From SUG1106 sp964651095 (GTDB taxonomy: Bacteria > Bacillota > Clostridia > Peptostreptococcales > Anaerovoracaceae), in contig CAZYWO010000034.1 in the NCBI GenBank assembly GCA_964651095.1, positions 1 through 17,229 on the forward strand: 17,229 nucleotides of DNA, in the 5' to 3' direction. The notes beneath the pieces were generated by a model. It was not told where the DNA came from. It saw only the letters and a list, made by a program, of their open reading frames with translations, and did no database searches. Within the stretch, counting starts at the first letter, position 1. Every line of letters begins with the position of its first letter. A program made the translations under genes and the position numbers. This document shows, piece by piece, positions 1 to 7,283 of the stretch.

Positions 1-2
1 AA

Positions 3-185
3 CTTAATTGGATTATCTTATCGGGAGCTATATGCGGAGGAATGACGTCGACTCCGGGACTTGGAGCGGCAACTGATGCTGTGGGAAGCGATGATCCGGG
101 TGCAGGATATGGAGCAACTTACCCGTTTGCATTGTTTGGAATGGTTATCTTCACCATAGTAATACTCAAATTGCCACTGCTTTAG
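3..185 (+). CDS. C-terminal fragment of an AspT/YidE-type antiporter (partial, 5' end outside window)
   Basis: An open frame enters from the left edge and stops at TAG 183-185, giving about 60 residues. The fragment has a Gly-rich stretch CGGMTSTPGLGAATDA, then GYGATYPFALFGMVIF, and ends in a hydrophobic segment closing with ILKLPLL. The GGMTSTPGLGAA and YPFALFGM signatures are typical of the last membrane repeat of the aspartate:alanine antiporter / YidE-YbjL family (Asp-Al exchanger domain). These are inner-membrane proteins of ten or more helices that exchange amino acids or other small acids. The substrate cannot be read from this piece. Family assignment is good; the exact function is unknown. 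A terminator hairpin follows about 90 bases after the stop. Confidence 0.72.
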   Translation, partial: LNWIILSGAICGGMTSTPGLGAATDAVGSDDPGAGYGATYPFALFGMVIFTIVILKLPLL

Positions 186-272
186 AGAGGCAATCCGGAT
201 GTGTGTGGGGTACCGGTTCGGATATATGAGGATATATTAATATATATATTGAAGATACTTGTTTAAATGATT

Positions 273-307
273 ACCTGTGCTTAGCGAAGGCTTGGCACAG
301 GTTTTTT
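273..307 (+). terminator. Rho-independent terminator of the antiporter gene
   Basis: The left arm ACCTGTGC (273-280) pairs perfectly with GCACAGGT (295-302). A smaller inner AGC/GCT helix closes around a GAAG loop (286-289). Six Ts (302-307) follow at once. This is a standard intrinsic terminator for the gene ending at 185. Confidence 0.85.
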
Positions 308-315
308 ATGGGCTA

Positions 316-344
316 AAAATCCATCGGTTCGGCTGATGGGTTTT
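316..344. terminator. Second hairpin, possible back-up or bidirectional terminator
   Basis: AAAATCCATC (316-325) pairs with GATGGGTTTT (335-344) through one T-G wobble, around the nine-base loop GGTTCGGCT. The As before and Ts after it give a short U-tract in both directions. The tract is only four bases long, so it is weaker than the hairpin just upstream. Confidence 0.5.
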
Positions 345-427
345 ACACTTTACTATGTAAAGGCAAACATTAAAAAATTAAATAATGCGTTGAAAAGTTA
401 AATAATTCACAAGTAAATGAAAAAATA

Positions 428-441
428 TGCTATAATATAAT
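428..441 (+). promoter_or_regulatory. Candidate extended -10 promoter of the CoA-transferase gene
   Basis: TGC precedes TATAAT (431-436), and a second overlapping TATAAT lies at 436-441. The best -35 is a weak TTCACA at 406-411 with 19-bp spacing, so the TG extension probably carries recognition. A start near 443 would leave a leader of about 60 bases before GTG 503. The surrounding 360-440 is very AT-rich. Confidence 0.55.
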
Positions 442-502
442 TTACCGACGCCATCCATTTGGCAGAAGAAATCAACATTAACGTAAGAAACGGAGGCAAG
501 AA

Positions 503-2015
503 GTGGCATTGAACGAAACTTTAAAAAAAGAATAAGAAATCCTGAAGGTGAAAAACTGATTGTTTCGGCAGATGATGCGGCAGAATTTATTAAGAACGGC
601 ATGACGCTGGGAGTGAGCGGGTTTTCTCCGGCAGACGACCCTAAAATGGTTCCGCTGGCTTTAGTATCGCGTAAAGAAGCAGGAAAACTGGAAGATGACT
701 TTAAGATCGACATTTATTCGGGAGCAGCTTTAGGAGCCATTGATTCTGAAATGATAAATGCGGGAATAGTGGGAAAGCGCCTGCCGTTTTGCCACAATGA
801 TAATATTAGAAAGGCGATAAACAGCGGTAAGGTAAATTACATAGATATGCACCTTTCCCAATCAACACAGTATGTTAACTACGGATTTTTGCCTAAAATC
901 GACATAGCGTTAGTAGAGGTGCTCGCCATAACAGAAGAAGGCGATTTGATTCCAAGTATAGCTGTAGGGAACACCGCATGTTTTGTGCAGAATGCAGACA
1001 AGGTAATCGTAGAAATCGCCATGAAAAAACCTCTTGCCATGGAAGGCATGCATGACATTATATATACAGAAAATCCACCTCATCGAAAGCCTATTGAGAT
1101 TCTCAATGCGGGCGATCGAATAGGAGATACAGTGATTAAGTGCGGATGGGACAAGATACAAGCAATCGTACTTTCTGAACTTCCGGATCGACCTCATAAA
1201 ATGTCGCCTATTGACGATAATTCTAAACTTATCGCTGAAAATATAATAAAATTTTTGGAACAAGAAGTGCAAGCCGGAAGACTTGGTGAAGTATTGCCGC
1301 CAATCCAATCCGGACTCGGCAATGTTGCCAATGCTATGCTTAAAGAATTAAAATCATCTGATTTAATAAACCTGACCGCCTACACAGAAGTAATACAGGA
1401 CGGTAGCTGGATTTAATTGAGGCCGGAAAAATGAATTTTGCATCAGCTACAAGCTGCACATTATCAGAGGAAGGCTATCGGCGACTGTTCGACAAAATAG
1501 ATTTTTTTAGGGAAAAAATCGTCTTAAGACCTGAGGAGATCAGCAATAATCCTGAAATTATCAGGCGCCTTGGCATAATTGCCATCAACACTGCCATAGA
1601 AGTGGATATATACGGTAATGTGAATTCGAGCCATATATTAGGCAAAAAAATTATGAACGGCATAGGTGGTTCAGGCGACTTTTCCAGGAATGTCGGAATC
1701 AGTATTTTCACTACGCCTTCAATCGCGAAGAATGGGGTAATTTCTTCAATTGTTCCGATGTGTTCACATGTGGATCACACCGAACATGAGGTTATGGTCG
1801 TGGTTACTGAACAGGGTTATGCAGACCTTAGAGGTTTGTCTCCAAAAGAGAGAGCGGAAGCTATTATTGAAAACTGTGCTCATCCTGACTATAGAGACAG
1901 ACTTAAGGATTATTTTACGAGGGCATGTGAACAGATGCCTTGTCAGACTCCCCATCTTCTTGACGAAGCGCTTTCATGGCATGTAAAACTTGAAAAAACA
2001 GGAAGTATGAAGTAA
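503..2015 (+). pseudogene. Acetyl-CoA hydrolase/transferase family CoA-transferase, interrupted by two single-base frameshifts
   Basis: This family moves CoA between short-chain acyl-CoAs and acids such as acetate, propionate, succinate or 4-hydroxybutyrate. GTG 503 follows GGAGG (492-496) and encodes VALNETLKK, then meets TAA at 533. Reading one base back at the A7 run (523-529) continues as RIRNPEGEK, a typical N-terminus, into an open frame ending at TAA 1414. The third segment is open from CTG 1407 (LDLIEAGKMNFASATSC) to TAA 2013-2015. Restoring one base at each site gives about 505 residues, the usual family length. Landmarks are intact: the Gly-rich QSGLGNVANA motif, TEVIQDG with the probable catalytic Glu (codon 1387-1389, about residue 296, close to the Glu294 reported for AarC), and GIGGSGDFSRN near the C-terminus. 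Both breaks are single-base losses, so it could be a young pseudogene, sequencing error, or (first site only) ribosomal slippage. The acyl substrate is not determinable. Confidence 0.85.
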
Positions 2016-2045
2016 AATATAATATAATATTTATATCGCTAATTG

Positions 2046-2093
2046 GCTATTGGGCCGGTGGATTATTTAATTACATCGCTCAATAGCTTTTTT
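2046..2093 (+). terminator. Rho-independent terminator after the CoA-transferase
   Basis: GCTATTGGGC (2046-2055) pairs over ten positions with GCTCAATAGC (2078-2087), with one G-T wobble and a 22-base loop. Six Ts follow (2088-2093). It lies 30 bases after the stop codon and separates this gene from the ATPase operon. Confidence 0.85.
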
Positions 2094-2134
2094 ATTGAAG
2101 TAATATCACTGGGCCGGTATCATGGCACATTATT

Positions 2135-2172
2135 TACTGCGTATTACCGCTTAACGGAGTAATTACAGCGTA
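2135..2172. other. Imperfect hairpin in the 2094-2443 gene-free stretch
   Basis: The 350 bases between the CoA-transferase terminator and the first ATPase gene hold no convincing ORF. Within them, TACTGCGTATTACCG (2135-2149) and its partner at 2155-2172 can fold into a bulged stem of about twelve pairs around a CTTAA loop. There is no U-tract. Two short direct repeats also occur: TGGGCCGGT at 2051 and 2110, and TAATTGGC at 2040 and 2171. No function is assignable. Confidence 0.35.
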
Positions 2173-2285
2173 ATTGGCATATATTTATAACATGTAGGCG
2201 AATACCAGCGCGTGTTAAAGCTTTCTATCGGTTTTTTAAATGCATTAAAAAATGTATAGAAATTGTATATTTTGCCGTGTTAAAG

Positions 2286-2315
2286 TTGCAAAAATGTGGT
2301 ATTATTAGATATAAG
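2286..2315 (+). promoter_or_regulatory. Candidate sigma-A promoter of the V-ATPase operon
   Basis: TTGCAA (2286-2291) stands 18 bp before TATAAG (2310-2315), the best -35/-10 pair in the region. Transcription from about 2322 would give a leader of some 120 AT-rich bases before GTG 2444. No operator or riboswitch is recognisable in that leader. Confidence 0.5.
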
Positions 2316-2443
2316 GGGAGAATTTTAAATTTTTAGAATATTTCTTACATAATAAAAAAATCAATGAAACATAGTATTTTACAAGAGAAATATCTAAAAA
2401 TAATTGGAGATGTGAGAAATAAAAAGATAAGGAGGCAGCGAAG

Positions 2444-2770
2444 GTGTTTACGGAAGAGTTAAATGTTATTACGCAGACTGAAGATAAAGCAGACGCTTTA
2501 AGAAAAGAAGCGAAAGCTGAAGCAAGGATGCTGATAGAACGAGCAAACACTGAAGCCGGCAGAATCATAAGCGAAGCTGAAGAAAAAGCTAAAGACCGCT
2601 TTGAGAACCTTATTTCTGAGGGACAAAAAGCAGCTCAAATTCAATATGATGAAGCCATAGCCTGCGCGGAAGATTTCTGCGTGAAGATGGCTGAAGAAGC
2701 CGGCAAAAAGCAGGACCAGGTAGTAAAATTTATATCAGAAAGGATAGTGAAGGCAAGTGTCAATAATTAA
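2444..2770 (+). CDS. ntpF: V-type ATPase peripheral-stalk subunit G/H (NtpF/AtpH-like)
   Basis: A 108-residue, almost wholly helical, charged protein. It is rich in Ala, Glu and Lys with a heptad-like pattern (KADALRKEAKAEARMLIERA, then EAEEKAKDRFENL). This matches the small subunit that pairs with subunit E to form the peripheral stalk, the stator linking the cytoplasmic A3B3 head to membrane subunit I. The GTG start at 2444 is supported by GGAGG at 2431-2435, eight bases upstream. It is the first gene of the operon, as in E. hirae, and its end overlaps the next gene by 14 bases. Sequence identity alone would be weak for such a coiled coil; position and pattern make the call. Confidence 0.85.
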   Translation: MFTEELNVITQTEDKADALRKEAKAEARMLIERANTEAGRIISEAEEKAKDRFENLISEGQKAAQIQYDEAIACAEDFCVKMAEEAGKKQDQVVKFISERIVKASVNN

Positions 2771-4748
2771 TATGCAAAGAGTTGCAGTAATTGGCCTTGA
2801 CACCGAAAAGGAAAAGCTGATAAACCAGCTTATGGACTTTAGCGCAGTAGAGCTGACCGACCAGACCGCTAAGCTTTCCGATGAAATTTGGGCAGACAGC
2901 ACAGTTTCTGATGAAGAGCAAGATAAAATAAGCGTGCTGGAATCGAAAATAAGCAGAGCTGAACAGTCGCTGGAAGTAATTGAAAAGTACGGAAACTTTA
3001 AGTCCCCTCTTTTTAAGACACGCCGCACTGTGAAAAAATCTCAGCTTGCACGAATTTTAAGCGATGAGGAAGAATTCAAAGAGTACGATTCAGAATATAC
3101 CCAAAAGGTAGACTATATTCTGGGACTAAACGATGAAATCCAGTCGGCAAACGAAAAGCTAAACAAGCTGGATACTGATGCAGCTTCACTAACACCTTGG
3201 ATAAATTACCACCTGCCTCTGGAACTTGAAAGCACAAGTCAGACGCATGTTTATATGGGCGTGCTGCCTATGGGTACTGACGTAAAATCTCTTACAACGC
3301 AGTTGGAGGAGGAAATAGGCGCCGTGTTATTTGAAATTGTCAGCAGTGACAAAGATATGTATTATGGTGCGTCGATAGTGCTGAAAGAAAGGCAGGAAGA
3401 GGTTCTGGCCATTTTAAAGCAAAACGGTTTTTCACAGGTTTTCTTCAAGGGATTTGAAGGAACAGTTAATGACAACCTGAAAAAAATCGAAGGGGAAAGA
3501 GATGTATTAGAAAAAGAAATGAAAGCGGTGGCAGAAAAGGTTGCCGCAAACGCCAATCTGAAAGAAGGCATAGAGGAGTATTCCGATCTGCTGACCATCA
3601 GATTAGACAAGGAAAGAATTAGGGCTAAATTACTTAGGACTAAGAAAACATTTTTTATTGAGGGCTGGATTCCTACAAGATGCGTTGAACAAGTGTCAGC
3701 TATTCTTGAGGAAAACAACTGCTATTATCAATTCAGAGACCCTGAAGAAGATGAAGAAGTTCCGGTTCTCATGGAAAACAGCAGTTTTGTCACACCTTTT
3801 GAAGCCATAACGGAGATGTATTCGCTTCCTGCATACAATGGATTTGATCCTACGAGCATTTTCTCATTGTTTTATGCTCTTTTCTTCGGAATAATGCTTT
3901 CCGATGCAGGCTACGGCATAATTATGGCGGTCGGATGCTTTATAGCATTAAAGAAGTTTCATCTTGAAGGTATGACTTACAAGATGATTAAACTTTTCTT
4001 CTACTGCGGAATCTCAACTATCATTTGGGGCGCGCTTTTTGGAGGATGGTTCGGAGACATAGTACAAGTATTTTCAAGTACTATTCTCGGCAAAGAGGTG
4101 GAAATTGCGCCTCTGTGGTTCAATCCTTTAGATAACCCTATGAAGTTATTGATAATTTCCCTAGCTTTAGGAATAGTTCATTTGTTTATCGGCATGGGAA
4201 TAAAAGCGTATATGCAGATAAAAGATGGAAATTGGTTCGATGCTGTATGTGATGAAGGATTTTGGTATATAACCATACTAGGACTTATCGCATGGCTGGG
4301 AGGCGGAATGATTTCGCCGAAGCTTACTGCTGTAGGAATGTGGATGGCTATAATTGGAGGAGCTGGACTGCTTCTTACGGGAGGCAGACACAATAAAGGC
4401 ATCGGCAAGATTACCGGAGGCTTAGGAAACGTGTATAACATTACAAGCTATATGTCTGACATACTGTCTTACGCAAGACTACTTGCTTTAGGACTTGCAA
4501 CAGGAGTTATCGCACAAGTTGTAAACACTATGGGTTCTCTATTTGGAGGAGGCATAATAGGGTTAATACTTCTGGTAATAATCTTCTTTATAGGTCATGC
4601 TTTAAATATTGCGATAAATGCGTTGGGGGCATTTATACACGCCAGCAGACTGCAGTATGTAGAATTCTTTGGAAAGTTCTATATTGACGGTGGAGAACCG
4701 TTTGATCCTTTCCGCAGAAAAACAAAGTATATTAAATTGGAGGACTAA
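2757..4748 (+). CDS. ntpI: V-type ATPase membrane subunit I (a subunit; NtpI/AtpI)
   Basis: This 663-residue subunit forms the stator half of the ion channel and passes ions to the K ring. Residues 1 to about 345 are the cytoplasmic arm, with charged coiled-coil stretches (near 40-75 and 235-280). From about 365 there are seven or eight hydrophobic segments, beginning at SIFSLFYALFFGIMLSDAGY. The essential channel arginines are present: R574 in DILSYARLLALGLA, matching Arg573 of E. hirae, and R631 in HASRLQYVEF, near its Arg629. GTG 2757 gives MSIINMQRVAVIGL, a typical N-terminus; ATG 2772 is an in-frame alternative. Only a weak ribosome site (AAGG) precedes the GTG, so translation is probably coupled to the upstream gene, which it overlaps. 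K follows four bases after the stop. Confidence 0.96.
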   Translation: MSIINMQRVAVIGLDTEKEKLINQLMDFSAVELTDQTAKLSDEIWADSTVSDEEQDKISVLESKISRAEQSLEVIEKYGNFKSPLFKTRRTVKKSQLARILSDEEEFKEYDSEYTQKVDYILGLNDEIQSANEKLNKLDTDAASLTPWINYHLPLELESTSQTHVYMGVLPMGTDVKSLTTQLEEEIGAVLFEIVSSDKDMYYGASIVLKERQEEVLAILKQNGFSQVFFKGFEGTVNDNLKKIEGERDVLEKEMKAVAEKVAANANLKEGIEEYSDLLTIRLDKERIRAKLLRTKKTFFIEGWIPTRCVEQVSAILEENNCYYQFRDPEEDEEVPVLMENSSFVTPFEAITEMYSLPAYNGFDPTSIFSLFYALFFGIMLSDAGYGIIMAVGCFIALKKFHLEGMTYKMIKLFFYCGISTIIWGALFGGWFGDIVQVFSSTILGKEVEIAPLWFNPLDNPMKLLIISLALGIVHLFIGMGIKAYMQIKDGNWFDAVCDEGFWYITILGLIAWLGGGMISPKLTAVGMWMAIIGGAGLLLTGGRHNKGIGKITGGLGNVYNITSYMSDILSYARLLALGLATGVIAQVVNTMGSLFGGGIIGLILLVIIFFIGHALNIAINALGAFIHASRLQYVEFFGKFYIDGGEPFDPFRRKTKYIKLED

Positions 4749-4752
4749 AAAT

Positions 4753-5229
4753 ATGAGTATGATAGATGGTAATACATTAGCTTTACTTGGAGCAGCAATC
4801 GCAGCGCTTGCAGGAATTGGAAGCGCTATGGGAGTAGGTATAGCAGGTCAGGCAGCCGCCGGCGTAGTTGCTGAAGATCCTAAGAAATTCGGTAAAACTA
4901 TTATTTTGCAGGCTTTGCCGGGAACTCAGGGCATTTACGGCCTTATTATCGCTTTCTTGATTATGGTTAAAATAGGTCTTCTCGGAGGAAACATGATAGA
5001 ACTGACAATTCCTCAAGGAGCATATTTTCTTGCAGCGGGAATTCCAATCGGTTTAGTCGGCATTTGGTCAGGTATCGCACAGGGAAAAGCTGCTGCGGCA
5101 GCTTTGCAGCTTACTGCTAAAAGACCTGATCAGATGGTAAAGGGTATTATTTATACCGCCATGGTAGAAACTTATGCAATTTTTGCTTTACTGGTATCCG
5201 TACTGATTTGGCTGAGAATACAGCTTTAA
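4753..5229 (+). CDS. ntpK: V-type ATPase rotor ring subunit K (c subunit; NtpK/AtpK), predicted Na+-binding
   Basis: A 158-residue double-hairpin proteolipid with four hydrophobic helices that forms the turning ring in the membrane. ATG 4753 is chosen because GGAGG (4739-4743) lies nine bases upstream; the open frame extends farther up but inside the I gene. The ligand set of the E. hirae sodium site is complete: L55, T58, Q59 and Y62 in LPGTQGIYG, Q110 in SGIAQGK, and E139 in MVETYAI. Residues Q110 and E139 even keep the E. hirae numbering. By family knowledge this pattern binds Na+, while H+-type rings usually lose the Thr/Gln ligands. The two halves (residues 10-75 and 90-155) are recognisable internal repeats. 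A 116-base gap, the longest in the operon, follows. Confidence 0.96.
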   Translation: MSMIDGNTLALLGAAIAALAGIGSAMGVGIAGQAAAGVVAEDPKKFGKTIILQALPGTQGIYGLIIAFLIMVKIGLLGGNMIELTIPQGAYFLAAGIPIGLVGIWSGIAQGKAAAAALQLTAKRPDQMVKGIIYTAMVETYAIFALLVSVLIWLRIQL

Positions 5230-5235
5230 TTTAAG

Positions 5236-5267
5236 GCAGATTTAATTCAAAGCAGATTTAGTTCAAA
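5236..5267 (+). repeat. Tandem 16-bp duplication between ntpK and ntpE
   Basis: GCAGATTTAATTCAAA (5236-5251) is followed directly by GCAGATTTAGTTCAAA (5252-5267), with one mismatch. A perfect 12-bp palindrome AATTTGCAAATT lies downstream at 5286-5297. Together they occupy most of the only sizeable spacer in the operon. No terminator is present, so transcription should read through. Confidence 0.8.
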
Positions 5268-5345
5268 TAAAATTTGTGGTTCTGCAATTTGCAAATTATC
5301 AAAAGCAAAGTAGAAACTCCACATTTTTGAACTGGAGGAGAAGAT

Positions 5346-5930
5346 ATGGGTATAGAAAAGATTACATCGAAAATATTAAGCGAGGCAGAAAGCCAGAAAC
5401 AGGAAGTGCTGGCGCAGGCCAAGAGCAAAAGCGATGCAGTCCTGCAAGAAGCCGAAAAAAAGGCGGAAGAAATGATTAAACAAAGCGAACTTAACGGTAT
5501 GGCAGAAAAGGATAAAATCATTACACGCCGTAAATCCGTAGCTGATATTGACAGCCGCAAGGTGATTCTTGCCAAGAAGCAGGAAATCATAGCAGAAAGT
5601 TTTGATAAAGCGGTAGATGCCATCGTCTGTATGGATGAGGATAAGTATATCGATCTGCTTGTAACTCTCGGCAAAAATAGCGGAGCATGTTCAGGACTGC
5701 TCATATTTAACGAAAAGGAAAAAACACAAATCGGAGACAAGGTGGTAGAAGCGCTTAATAAGGCTGTACAGGGCGGCAGCTTCTCATTGGCTGATGAGAC
5801 AAGAACCTTAAGAGGCGGTTATATGCTTAAGTGTGGAATGAAGTTTATCAATAATACTATTGAAGCTTTGGTAGATGAGAATAAGCAGTCGCTTACCGGC
5901 GAAGTTGCGGGAATGTTTTTTCCATCGTAA
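5346..5930 (+). CDS. ntpE: V-type ATPase peripheral-stalk subunit E (NtpE/AtpE)
   Basis: A 194-residue protein. Residues 1 to about 95 are a long charged helix (MGIEKITSKILSEAESQKQE onward, Ala/Glu/Lys-rich) that would pair with the G/H subunit. Residues from about 100 form a compact domain ending with the C-terminal RGGYMLK...INNTIEALVDE pattern typical of subunit E, which docks on the top of subunit B. GGAGGAG at 5334-5340 precedes ATG 5346 at good spacing. It lies in the expected place between K and C. Confidence rests on length, helix-then-globule layout and the C-terminal motif. Confidence 0.93.
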   Translation: MGIEKITSKILSEAESQKQEVLAQAKSKSDAVLQEAEKKAEEMIKQSELNGMAEKDKIITRRKSVADIDSRKVILAKKQEIIAESFDKAVDAIVCMDEDKYIDLLVTLGKNSGACSGLLIFNEKEKTQIGDKVVEALNKAVQGGSFSLADETRTLRGGYMLKCGMKFINNTIEALVDENKQSLTGEVAGMFFPS

Positions 5931-5957
5931 TTTGGCATAAGGAAAGGAGGGTCATAT

Positions 5958-6965
5958 ATGACCAAACCGAATAAAGATCAATACGCATTTCCTTGTGCAA
6001 TCATAAGAGCTAACGAAAAGACTTTGCTGAACGGAGCCGATCTTTTAAGAGTGCTGGAAGCTAAACAGCTCAGTAATGCTATGAGCATCTTAGGAGAGTT
6101 CGGTTACGGAGACGGCAAGGAATTGGCGAATCCAAGGGACTTTGAAAAGGTTTTAAGACAGGAACTGGCAAGAGTTTACCAACTGGTTTTCTCAGTCATT
6201 CCTGCTAAAGAGGAAATGTCGCTTTTCCTCCTTCCCAACGACTACCATAACGCCAAGGTTCTATTGAAGTCAGAGTTTTTGGGAATTGACCCAACGCCGT
6301 ATCTTGTGAATACGGGTTCAATGGAGGCGGAAAAGCTGGTTCAGGCTGTAAAGGAGAGGAATTTCATCTTCATGTCTCTTGAAATGAAACATGCCATTGA
6401 AGAAGCCATAGATATGTTTTCCAAGGGCAGAGACCCTCAGGAAATAGATATCATCTTAGATAAGGCTTGTTACGAGGATATGCGCAGCCAAGCGGCGCTT
6501 ACCGAAAACGACTTTATAATCGGATATGTGAAGCTTGCTATAGATATATTGAACGTTAACACTTTTATCAGGCTAAGGGAAATAGGTAAGCCATGGGCAT
6601 TTTTCCAGAAAGTTTTCATAGAAGGCGGAGATATCGATGAAAGGATGTTTACTACTTCTTACGAGGAGAGCTATCAGCAGCTTGCCGACAAGATGGCGCC
6701 TTACGGTTTTAGAGATGTCTTTGCTTTGGGCGGCGCTGCGGTTCGCGATACTAAAAAGTACACGCTGCTTGAAAAACTTTGCGACGACATGAGAATAAAA
6801 TATGTGGGTGATGCGCGCTATATCTCCTTTGGAATTGAGCCGGTGGTTGGGTTCCTTATTGCCAAGGAAAGTGAAATTAAAAATCTCAGAGTGATTTTGA
6901 CGGGAAAACTATCAGGAACCGAGCCTGAGATTATAAAAGAAAGGTTAAGGGAAACTTATGTATAA
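5958..6965 (+). CDS. ntpC: V-type ATPase subunit C (d subunit; NtpC/AtpC)
   Basis: A 335-residue soluble, helical, funnel-like protein that sits on the K ring and couples it to the D/F shaft. The family pattern is seen in YAFPCAIIRANEKTLL at the N-terminus, in the central LPNDYHNAKVLLKSEFLG motif (about residues 90-110), and in the terminal FGIEPVVGFLIAKESEIKNL segment. The length is typical. AGGAGG at 5945-5950 stands seven bases before ATG 5958. Its last eight bases overlap the start of the next gene, so the two are probably translationally coupled. Confidence 0.95.
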   Translation: MTKPNKDQYAFPCAIIRANEKTLLNGADLLRVLEAKQLSNAMSILGEFGYGDGKELANPRDFEKVLRQELARVYQLVFSVIPAKEEMSLFLLPNDYHNAKVLLKSEFLGIDPTPYLVNTGSMEAEKLVQAVKERNFIFMSLEMKHAIEEAIDMFSKGRDPQEIDIILDKACYEDMRSQAALTENDFIIGYVKLAIDILNVNTFIRLREIGKPWAFFQKVFIEGGDIDERMFTTSYEESYQQLADKMAPYGFRDVFALGGAAVRDTKKYTLLEKLCDDMRIKYVGDARYISFGIEPVVGFLIAKESEIKNLRVILTGKLSGTEPEIIKERLRETYV

Positions 6966-7281
6966 AATAGGTGTCATAGGCGATCGCGAGAGTATTCTGG
7001 GATTTAAAGCCGTAGGCCTGGAAGTTTTCCCTTGCGATGAAGCCCAAGAGGCTAAAAAAATATTAAAGAAAATAGCGAAAGAGGACTTCGCCATAATATA
7101 TGTAACGGAGCAGTTATATCAGTATATGGACGAAGGAATCGAAGAATACAGAGACTCCAGACTTCCTGCTATTATTCCTATTCCAAATAAAGACGGCAGC
7201 CTGGGAATAGGAATGACAAGCGTAAGAAAGTCAGTAGAAAGAGCTGTTGGAGCAGACATACTATTTGGAGGTGAACAGTAA
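6958..7281 (+). CDS. ntpG: V-type ATPase subunit F (NtpG/AtpF)
   Basis: A 107-residue protein with a small alpha/beta fold beginning YKIGVIGDRESILGFKAVGL, the standard start of subunit F. It binds subunit D in the central rotor and can modulate ATPase activity. The DFAIIYVTEQLYQYM strand-helix and the terminal PIPNKDGSLG...VERAVGADIL pattern fit the family. ATG 6958 overlaps the stop of subunit C by eight bases, the same overlap seen at the A-B junction. In E. hirae naming this is NtpG; elsewhere it is AtpF. Confidence 0.94.
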   Translation: MYKIGVIGDRESILGFKAVGLEVFPCDEAQEAKKILKKIAKEDFAIIYVTEQLYQYMDEGIEEYRDSRLPAIIPIPNKDGSLGIGMTSVRKSVERAVGADILFGGEQ

Positions 7282-7283
7282 TA

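Noticed and set aside
601..1416. Treating this as a separate 271-residue gene, with 1431-2015 as a second gene
   Set aside because: Conserved family sequence continues upstream of 601 in the same frame and across 1407-1430 in another frame. Both ATGs are internal Met codons of one CoA-transferase.
4669..4752. A longer start for the K subunit
   Set aside because: The extra 28 residues lie in the coding end of subunit I and look nothing like the proteolipid N-terminus. A ribosome site directly supports ATG 4753.
5258..5740. 160-residue minus-strand ORF across the K-E spacer and ntpE
   Set aside because: Its Ser/Leu-rich product is what the reverse of an Ala/Glu/Lys coiled-coil gene gives; no start signals.
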